DNA of 6,653 bases, taken from an uncultured Desulfovibrio sp. Its GTDB lineage: Bacteria > Desulfobacterota > Desulfovibrionia > Desulfovibrionales > Desulfovibrionaceae. Below are positions 1 through 5,105 of the stretch, piece by piece (the first letter of the stretch is position 1; every line of letters starts with the position of its first letter). A program made the position numbers and the translations under genes. Below the pieces are notes generated by a model. That model was not told the DNA's origin and did not search any database. It saw nothing but the letters and a program-made list of their open reading frames with translations. The stretch is taken from assembly GCA_900550745.1 (NCBI GenBank), contig URTO01000111.1:1-6653 (forward strand), given 5' to 3'.

Positions 1-58
1 AACGACGCCCTCCGGCAGCATGCCCCTTTGAAAAGTGGAACTTTTCAAAAAATCCGCC
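1..58 (-). other. Intergenic region downstream of secD with a perfect hairpin
   Basis: This is the spacer after the secD stop. Positions 27-36 and 40-49 are a perfect 10-bp inverted repeat (TTTGAAAAGT / ACTTTTCAAA) around a GGA triloop. On the minus strand the stem is followed by GGGGC rather than a T-tract, so it is not a standard intrinsic terminator. A minus-strand ATG at 21-19 opens a frame reading MLPEGVV to the window edge, with only a weak GGGG just upstream. It does not resemble a usual SecF N-terminus, so I do not call a gene. secF would be expected further left. Confidence 0.6.
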
Positions 59-1645
59 CTAGATGCTGAGCTTCTTCCCGTCGTTTCCACCAAGCCACAG
101 CCCGAACGCCGTGCGCGAAACAAAAATAGCCGTAAACATCGAAGCCACGATACCGAGGCTCAGGGTTACGGCGAACCCCCGCACGGGGCCGGTACCGAAC
201 TGATAGAGAAAAGCGGCGGCAATGATGGTAGTCAGGTTAGAGTCCACAATGGAAACGGTGGCGCGATCAAAACCTACGGCCACGGCCTCAAGCGGTTTCA
301 GCCCTTGCCGTATCTCTTCGCGGATACGTTCAAAAATGAGCACGTTGGCGTCCACGGCCATGCCGATGGTCAGCACGATGCCCGCAATGCCCGGCAGGGT
401 CAGGGTCGCGCCGAACGCGGCCAGCCCAGCCATGAGCATGGTGATGGTAAAGACCAGCATGACGTCGGCCAGCAACCCGGCCATCCCGTAGTACAACGGC
501 ATCACAACCATGACGGCGATGCCGCCCACCACAGCGGCCAAGATGCCGCTCTCGATGGATTCCTTCCCAAGGGAGGGGCCAACCGTACGCTCTTCAAGCA
601 CGGTCACGGGCGCGGGAAGCGAGCCCGCGCGCAGCACGATGGCGAGATCCTGCGCCTCGTTGGGCGTGAAGCTGCCGGTGATGCTCGCCTTGCCGCCGCC
701 GATGCGGCTCTGGATGGTGGGGGCGCTGTGTACCTTGCCGTCGAGCACGATGGCCATACGCTTATGGATGTGCTCCCCGGTAATGCGCTCGAACATGGCC
801 GCGCCGCGCGAGTTGAAGGAAAGGCCGACGCTCGGCTTGTTGTCGCGGTTGTCGAAGGTGGGACGGGCATCAGCCACGTCCTCGCCGGTCATGAGGGGTT
901 CCTTGTCCAGCGCGATCATGCTTTCGGAAGTGGAGCCGTCAGGACGGACGGTCACCATGGGGAACAGGGCCACACCGGGAGGCAGGATCCCCTGCGGGTT
1001 CACGTCGTCGCGCACAAGGTGGAACGTCAATTGGGCGGTTTGGCCCACAAGCTGGATGGCGCGCTTGGAATCGGTCAGGCCGGGCAACTGGATCTGGATG
1101 CGGAAATCGGCCTGCTTGCGGATATCCGGCTCGGCGACGCCGAACTGGTCGATACGGTTGCGGATGGTGCGGACAGCCTGATCAAGGGCCATTTCCTCGA
1201 TCTTCGCTTTGGCGGCAGGCGTAAAGGCCGCCGTAAAACGCAGCCCCCCCCCTTCCACCTGCGTGGGCGAATCAACGGCAAGCTGCGAAAAATCCTTGGA
1301 GAGCAGCTCTTCAAGCTCGTTCCGCTGCTCGGCCCTGGGCAGCAAAAATTCAAGACGGCCGTCCGGGGTCAGACGCGAGCGCAGGACGGTAATCCCCTTT
1401 TCGGATGCCTGAGCGCGCAGCTCCTGCCCGGTCAGCGAAAGGGAATTGCTTACGGCCTTGTCCACTTCCACGCCAAGGGTCAGGTGCATCCCGCCCTTCA
1501 AGTCAAGCCCGAGGCTTATCCGCGCGTCCGGCAGCAGATTGCCCAAAGACGATCCGCCGACACCCGGCAGGCTCGGCAACACATAGGCGATGCTGGCCAA
1601 CAGAACCAGCAACGAGACGACTATCCGCCAACTCAACGATTTCAT
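59..1645 (-). CDS. secD: Protein translocase subunit SecD
   Basis: SecD is an inner-membrane component of the SecDF-YajC complex, an RND-type machine that uses the proton gradient to help pull preproteins out of SecYEG on the periplasmic side. The 528-residue product has the expected order. TM1 is at about residues 8-26. The P1 region starts with the GLDLKGG motif (46-52). The periplasmic domain ends with LRAGSLPAP and TVGPSLG (338-346, 354-360). Five C-terminal membrane segments span about 366-515. GMAVDANVLIFERIREE (428-444) is the SecD signature, with D432 as the likely proton-relay aspartate. The ATG at 1645 is preceded by AGGGGA at about 5-nt spacing. Length is normal for an unfused SecD, so SecF should be a separate downstream gene. 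yajC lies upstream in the same direction, the classic order, but across an unusually structured 196-nt gap. Confidence 0.98.
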   Translation of the reverse strand: MKSLSWRIVVSLLVLLASIAYVLPSLPGVGGSSLGNLLPDARISLGLDLKGGMHLTLGVEVDKAVSNSLSLTGQELRAQASEKGITVLRSRLTPDGRLEFLLPRAEQRNELEELLSKDFSQLAVDSPTQVEGGGLRFTAAFTPAAKAKIEEMALDQAVRTIRNRIDQFGVAEPDIRKQADFRIQIQLPGLTDSKRAIQLVGQTAQLTFHLVRDDVNPQGILPPGVALFPMVTVRPDGSTSESMIALDKEPLMTGEDVADARPTFDNRDNKPSVGLSFNSRGAAMFERITGEHIHKRMAIVLDGKVHSAPTIQSRIGGGKASITGSFTPNEAQDLAIVLRAGSLPAPVTVLEERTVGPSLGKESIESGILAAVVGGIAVMVVMPLYYGMAGLLADVMLVFTITMLMAGLAAFGATLTLPGIAGIVLTIGMAVDANVLIFERIREEIRQGLKPLEAVAVGFDRATVSIVDSNLTTIIAAAFLYQFGTGPVRGFAVTLSLGIVASMFTAIFVSRTAFGLWLGGNDGKKLSI

Positions 1646-1841
1646 GGTGTTCCCCTGAGAGCATCAGATTCGGCCCATCCGCCCGCCCCCCGGCCGGATC
1701 TGCACTGTCGTTATGCGTACGGCCCCTGTTTTCCCCGATGGGGCCATACGGCGCGGAACGCTCCGCGCATAAAATGAAGAAAGGCAGACATACGCCCGCC
1801 GGGATCGACGGAGCGCATGCCTGCCGGCAAAGCAAAAGAAC
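1646..1841 (-). other. Structured yajC-secD intergenic region (two adjacent hairpins)
   Basis: This 196-nt spacer lies between yajC and the secD start. Two inverted repeats abut. One is 1751-1757/1762-1768 (GCGCGGA / TCCGCGC, 4-nt loop). The other is 1716-1726/1740-1750, an 11-bp stem around a 13-nt loop. The only imperfect pair in the larger stem is a G.U wobble in minus-strand RNA but a C.A mismatch in plus-strand RNA, which fits a role in the yajC-secD transcript. No T-tract follows, so a terminator is unlikely. No convincing promoter was seen. A 35-codon ORF (1818 to 1711, minus) spans both hairpins and is discussed as a finding. Confidence 0.6.
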
Positions 1842-2183
1842 CTATTTCTCTTCCTTCACGGCCTTGGAACGGAGATCCATCACGCTCACGACATAGGCGC
1901 GGCCGACGCTGACCGTGGTGCTGCCGAGATCAAGGGAAAGGATGTCGCCGTCGATGTCCACGATACGGCCCACGAGGCCGCCGGTGGTCAGAACCTGATC
2001 ACCCTTCTTCAGGGCTTCCAGCATGGCTTTATGCTGCTTGGCGCGTTTCTGCTGGGGACGGATAAGCAGGAAATAGAAGATGGCGAGCATGGCGATAAGA
2101 GGAACAAACTGCATGAGGGCGTCAGCGCCGCCAGCCTGACCGGCACCGGCCGTACCCATCGCATGAGCAACAGAAGCAAACAT
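1842..2183 (-). CDS. yajC: Sec translocon accessory protein YajC
   Basis: YajC is a small single-span inner-membrane protein that associates with SecDF. The 113-residue product has a short N-terminus, one membrane segment at about residues 24-41, then the family signature IRPQQKR (41-47) and a cytoplasmic domain with GDQVLTTGGLVGRI (61-74), all typical of YajC. The ATG at 2183 is preceded by a strong AGGAGG Shine-Dalgarno sequence 4 nt upstream, which fixes the start. The highly charged C-terminus ends KAVKEEK. It is first in a yajC-secD unit with its own probable promoter upstream. The N-terminal stretch rich in Gly and Ala before the TM is longer than in some homologues but not abnormal. 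Confidence 0.97.
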   Translation of the reverse strand: MFASVAHAMGTAGAGQAGGADALMQFVPLIAMLAIFYFLLIRPQQKRAKQHKAMLEALKKGDQVLTTGGLVGRIVDIDGDILSLDLGSTTVSVGRAYVVSVMDLRSKAVKEEK

Positions 2184-2258
2184 GAGGCCTCCTGAGGCAA
2201 AAAGGGGTTAAAGACAAGCGAAAAGGCCCATAATTACGGCTAGGGCCACGAAATCCAT

Positions 2259-2287
2259 ATACTATAGCGTCTATTCAAGCTTGGCAA
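2259..2287 (-). promoter_or_regulatory. Candidate sigma70-type promoter for yajC-secD
   Basis: On the minus strand TTGCCA (2287-2282, 5/6 to the -35 consensus) is followed after 17 nt by TAGTAT (2264-2259, 4/6). An overlapping TATAGT (2266-2261, 5/6) would give a 15-nt spacer. The leader to the yajC ATG would be about 70 nt. This is pattern matching only. The AT-rich stretch stands out against the GC-rich surroundings. Confidence 0.45.
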
Positions 2288-2313
2288 GTACGGAAATCCG
2301 CACAGCGCAAGCT
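2278..2313. repeat. Nested inverted repeat after the secreted-protein gene
   Basis: AGCTTG (2278-2283) and CAAGCT (2308-2313) form the outer arms, with an inner CGGA/TCCG pair (2291-2294, 2297-2300). The outer left arm is part of the 8-bp palindrome CAAGCTTG (2276-2283), which overlaps the proposed -35 of yajC. The right arm overlaps the TAG stop of the upstream gene. No T-run follows in the minus direction, so it may be a weak factor-dependent terminator, an operator, or chance. Confidence 0.3.
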
Positions 2314-2926
2314 ATTCGGGCTTGTCGGACACCGTTTTTTCAAACGCCCCCGACTTCCAGACATAACGCACGGACTTGCCCACAGGCACGTCGACGAGGC
2401 CCGCAGGCCCCCAGAAGAGCGGGCGCGCGTCCAGCCCGTCATCTTCAAGGCAGAACATGAACGCCGGAGACACATCCGCCGCGAGCCGCTGCCCCGGAGC
2501 CAAAAAATCGGAAAGCTGCGGATCGTCCGGAGGGTTGGCCGGCACGAACCCACCGGTGGCGTCTTCCTCCCAGAGCTCAAGGGCACACATGGCGCCCCCG
2601 TCCGTCCCCAGCGCGGCAAGCAGCCTATCCCCTCCCCGGAAGACACGCAGCCCCACCCGCGTTTCGCCAAAAGGCCGCGATACCAGCACGAGGCGATCGG
2701 CGTCGAACCGCTCCACCTCCCAAAATTCGCTCTCCCCCTGTTCGATCAGCCGGAGCTTTTCCTCTTCGGAAAGGCCCTCCGGCGTGTTTTCAAACAGGGT
2801 GATCGGCAACTGGGCAAAAATATCCAGCGCCGTCAGCCCCCTCGCCTGCACCGACTGCGCCGACAACAAGAGACAGGCCGAGCACAGCAGCATCCAGAAT
2901 CCGTCTTTCATTTTCCGCTCCGTCAT
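2312..2926 (-). CDS. Unidentified secreted or periplasmic protein
   Basis: I do not recognise a named family. The 204-residue product starts MTERKMKDG, followed by a hydrophobic stretch (about residues 10-23) and SVQA before R29, a good Sec signal peptide with cleavage after A28. No lipobox is present, although C15 and C18 lie in the signal region. The mature part of about 176 residues is acidic, with ENTPEGLSEEEK near its N-terminus, two further cysteines, no membrane segment and no catalytic motif I can name. The start codon overlaps the stop of the Rrf2 gene as ATGA (2926-2923), suggesting translational coupling. An alternative ATG at 2911 with CGGAG upstream gives MKDGFW, equally compatible with a signal peptide. 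It is probably a conserved hypothetical protein of Desulfovibrionaceae; its partner and function are unknown. Confidence 0.85.
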   Translation of the reverse strand: MTERKMKDGFWMLLCSACLLLSAQSVQARGLTALDIFAQLPITLFENTPEGLSEEEKLRLIEQGESEFWEVERFDADRLVLVSRPFGETRVGLRVFRGGDRLLAALGTDGGAMCALELWEEDATGGFVPANPPDDPQLSDFLAPGQRLAADVSPAFMFCLEDDGLDARPLFWGPAGLVDVPVGKSVRYVWKSGAFEKTVSDKPE

Positions 2927-3429
2927 GCCTTCCCGCCGCCCTCCGGCAGCGTCCGATGCCGCGCATGAAAGCACGCCGGGCCATCCATGTCCACAGGAAA
3001 AACGCCTTTTCCCGTTTTCATGTCCCGTTCCCGCTCGACAAAACGGGCAAGCGTCATGCCCTTGAGGAATACCCGCATGTGCTCATCCAGATCCCTCCAA
3101 AACCACCGCGTGGGGCAGGCGCCTTCCCGTTCACAGCTTTTTGCCCCGTGCAGGCACTCCACCGGGGAGATGTGCCCTTCCAGATGCTCAAACACTTCGT
3201 CCATACAAATGGCGTCCGGGGATTTCGCAAGCGCATAGCCTCCCTTGGCCCCGCGGGCGGAACGCAAAATGCCCGCAGGCCGCAAGACGCGGACGATCTG
3301 TTCGAGATACTTGACGGAAACGCCTTCCTCGCGGGCGATTTCCGCCAACTGCACACAGGAGCCCGCAGGCCGTGCCGCCAAATTGATCAAAAAGCGGAGC
3401 CCGTATCGGGTGCGAGTCGAATAACGCAT
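2923..3429 (-). CDS. Rrf2-family transcriptional regulator with IscR-like cysteines
   Basis: This 168-residue winged-helix DNA-binding protein has the Rrf2 hallmark MRYSTRTRYGLRFLINLA at its N-terminus, a recognition-helix region VSVKYLEQIVRVLRPAGIL (37-55), the wing RGAKGGYALAK (59-69) and a dimerisation helix. Cysteines at 92, 99 and 105 follow HISPVE, nearly matching the three Fe-S ligands of E. coli IscR (92, 98, 104), so cluster binding is plausible. A tail of about 30 residues past the usual end contains a further Cys (153). The ATG at 3429 is chosen because the family motif begins there and GAGGGGGGAAA lies just upstream. Reading the frame further upstream would enter metY. It starts 37 nt after metY and overlaps the next gene by ATGA. 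By position it may control methionine or sulfur genes, as the cluster-less Rrf2 protein CymR does in Bacillus; IscR- or NsrR-like roles are also possible. Confidence 0.93.
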   Translation of the reverse strand: MRYSTRTRYGLRFLINLAARPAGSCVQLAEIAREEGVSVKYLEQIVRVLRPAGILRSARGAKGGYALAKSPDAICMDEVFEHLEGHISPVECLHGAKSCEREGACPTRWFWRDLDEHMRVFLKGMTLARFVERERDMKTGKGVFPVDMDGPACFHARHRTLPEGGGKA

Positions 3430-3466
3430 GCTTTCCCCCCTCAAAGACCACACCCTCCGGCCCGGC

Positions 3467-4744
3467 TCAGATCTCCCTGAGAGCCTGATCGAGATCCTCA
3501 AGAATGTCGTCGATGTGTTCGATACCGATGGACAACCTGATCAGTTCCGGCGGCAGCCCCGCGTCACGCTGCTGTTCCTCGCTGAGCTGCGCGTGGCTTG
3601 TGCTCGCGGGATGGAGCGCAAGGCTCTTGGCATCGCCCACGTTGGCAAGGTGCGAAAAGAGGCCGAGTTTTTCGATGAACCGCTGGCCAGCAGCCTGCCC
3701 GCCCCGGATCCCGAAAACGACCATGCCCCCGAACCCATTGCGCAGCATACGGCAAGCCACCGCATGGGCGGGATCGTCGGGCAGCCCCGGATAGCGAACC
3801 CACGCCACTTTCGGGTGCCGCTTGAGATGGCGGGCGACCTCAAGCGCATTGGCGCAGTGCCGCTCCATGCGCAGCGGCAGGGTCTCCAGCCCCTGCAAGA
3901 TCATCCACGCATTGTCAGGCGAAATGCAGGCACCGAGGTTCCGCAGGGGAACCAGCCGCATCCGCGTGATGAACGGCGGATACCCTTCCGGCAGATCATA
4001 CCCCCATCGCAGGCAATGGTAGCTGGCATCCGGCTCGGCGTACAGAGAGAAACGGCTGTCCCTCCAGTTGAAGGTGCCGCCGTCCACGACGATGCCGCCG
4101 AGAGCCGTACCGTGCCCACCAAGCCATTTCGTCAATGAATGCACCACAATATCGGCGCCATGCTCAAGGGGGCGAAACAGGTACGGCGTGGCGAAGGTCG
4201 CGTCTACAATCAAGGGCAGCCCATGCCGTTTGGCGATGGCGGACACCGCATCCAGATCCACGACATCCAGCGCGGGGTTGCCGATGGCCTCCACGTATAA
4301 AGCGCGCGTCCGCCCGTTGACGGCGGCTTCCATCTTGTCAAAATCCTGCGGCTTCACAAACCGGGTGGTGATCCCGAACTGGGGCAGGATGTCGTTGAAC
4401 AGGGTGAACGTCCCGCCGTACAGGTTGTTTGCCGAGACGATTTCGTCCCCCTGCTTCGCCAGATTGACGATCGCCGAAAAAATGGCGGACGTGCCCGACG
4501 CCGAAGCCAACGCCCCGGCACCACCCTCCAACAGGCTCATGCGTTCTTCCAGCACGGCCTGCGTGGGGTTGCCAAGCCGCCCGTAAACATTGCCCTGTTC
4601 GGCAAGGCCAAAGAGCTTGGCGGCGTGCTCCGCATTCTTGAAGAGGTAGCTGCTGGTCCGGTAGACCGGGACTCCCCTCGACAGCGTCGTGGGATCGGGA
4701 TACTGCCCGCCGTGGACGGCGAGCGTTTCAAAACGGACAGGCAT
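3467..4744 (-). CDS. metY: O-acetylhomoserine sulfhydrylase (aminocarboxypropyltransferase)
   Basis: This PLP enzyme of the Cys/Met metabolism family converts O-acetylhomoserine plus sulfide to homocysteine and acetate in the cytoplasm. The 425-residue length fits MetY and is longer than typical MetB/MetC (about 380-400). Visible motifs are ETLAVHGG near the start, YGRLGNPT (54-61, phosphate-binding Tyr and Arg from the neighbouring subunit), ASGTSAI (82-88), D181 for the PLP ring nitrogen, VHSLTKWLGGHG (201-212) with K206 as the Schiff-base lysine, LHPASTSHAQL (377-387) and the substrate-carboxylate arginine in IRLSIGIEHIDD (R403). The residue after D181 is Ala, where Asn is usual (DNTFATP). 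The ATG at 4744 has GGAGGA 5 nt upstream. It lies downstream of metA in the same direction, and the Rrf2 gene follows 37 nt later, probably in the same transcript. Confidence 0.96.
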   Translation of the reverse strand: MPVRFETLAVHGGQYPDPTTLSRGVPVYRTSSYLFKNAEHAAKLFGLAEQGNVYGRLGNPTQAVLEERMSLLEGGAGALASASGTSAIFSAIVNLAKQGDEIVSANNLYGGTFTLFNDILPQFGITTRFVKPQDFDKMEAAVNGRTRALYVEAIGNPALDVVDLDAVSAIAKRHGLPLIVDATFATPYLFRPLEHGADIVVHSLTKWLGGHGTALGGIVVDGGTFNWRDSRFSLYAEPDASYHCLRWGYDLPEGYPPFITRMRLVPLRNLGACISPDNAWMILQGLETLPLRMERHCANALEVARHLKRHPKVAWVRYPGLPDDPAHAVACRMLRNGFGGMVVFGIRGGQAAGQRFIEKLGLFSHLANVGDAKSLALHPASTSHAQLSEEQQRDAGLPPELIRLSIGIEHIDDILEDLDQALREI

Positions 4745-5105
4745 TATCGTCCTCCGTACCCGGCATCAAGCCGGAACCGTCGTTTCGGGAAAATCCCCTG
4801 AGGCGTCCCGCCGCGGGCTTCCCCGCACATGCCGGACGGCATCCGGCAATGGTACTCCCCATACTCTCTTATGGAGGCTTCCCCGCACATACCGGGCGGC
4901 ATCCCCTTAAAAAAGCTCTCCGCAGCCGTTCCAACGCCTCGGATGCGTCCCGGCTGAAAGCCGTTTCCCCATCCCGAACCGCCCCGGCACACGGCCCGGC
5001 AACCCTCCGTGCGGCGCTTCCTACCGACCCGGCACACGGGATACGCCGACGCGCCAAGCCTATCCGCGCAGCGCAGCCTGACCATCCCCGTTTTTCCGGC
5101 GGCAC
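4745..5105 (-). other. metA-metY intergenic region with repeats and hairpins
   Basis: No recognisable gene lies in these 361 nt. The region contains a pair of 29-nt direct repeats, a CGGCT/AGCCG hairpin (4951-4963), a CCGGC/GCCGG hairpin (4760-4774) just before the metY Shine-Dalgarno sequence, and a minus-strand T6 run (4914-4909) without a good stem before it. A weak promoter-like pair on the minus strand (TTGGAA at 4934-4929, TTTAAG at 4911-4906, 17-nt spacer) could serve metY. I see no SAM or SAH riboswitch signature. An unbroken 113-codon minus-strand frame (from 5085) ends in TAATG at the metY start and is treated as a finding. Confidence 0.5.
4816..4904. repeat. Two 29-nt near-identical direct repeats, 60-nt period
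   Basis: Copies at 4816-4844 and 4876-4904 match at 27 of 29 positions and are separated by 31 nt. Each contains a small stem, ATGCC-N4-GGCAT in the left copy. In the right copy the one stem change becomes a G.U pair in minus-strand RNA, and the other difference falls in the loop. The left copy can also pair more widely as TGCCGGA/TCCGGCA (4830-4836, 4842-4848). It could be a REP-like element, a local duplication or a leader regulatory structure. No third copy lies at the same period on either side. Confidence 0.75.

Noticed and set aside
6..19. 14-nt identity with 2937-2950 (CGCCCTCCGGCAGC)
   Set aside because: It is short and GC-rich, one copy lies in the rrf2 coding end, and the similarity does not extend, so chance is sufficient.
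35..1777. 580-codon plus-strand open frame antisense to secD
   Set aside because: Its His/Gly/Arg/Gln-rich composition and complete overlap with an unmistakable SecD mark it as a GC-rich antisense shadow.
1503..1835. 110-codon minus-strand frame between yajC and secD
   Set aside because: It starts with TTG, runs far into secD out of frame and resembles no protein; the 35-codon frame in the same gap is the better small-ORF candidate.
2376..3065. 229-codon plus-strand open frame rich in Ser and Pro
   Set aside because: It is antisense to the secreted-protein gene and the rrf2 3' end; its low-complexity composition is typical of a shadow frame.
3428..4138. 236-codon plus-strand open frame antisense to metY
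   Set aside because: It covers the conserved C-terminal half of metY, has no recognisable motif, and is explained by codon bias of the minus-strand gene.
4816..4904. CRISPR array
   Set aside because: There are only two units, with a mismatch inside the stem, no third repeat at the same period and no cas genes in the window. The C-rich start resembles type I-E repeats but the stem does not.
4909..4940. Intrinsic terminator before the minus-strand T6 run after metA
   Set aside because: The sequence before the T-run offers only 3-4 bp stems, too weak to call.
4745..5105. SAM/SAH riboswitch or T-box ahead of metY
   Set aside because: I found none of the conserved core sequences; only local hairpins and the repeat pair are visible.
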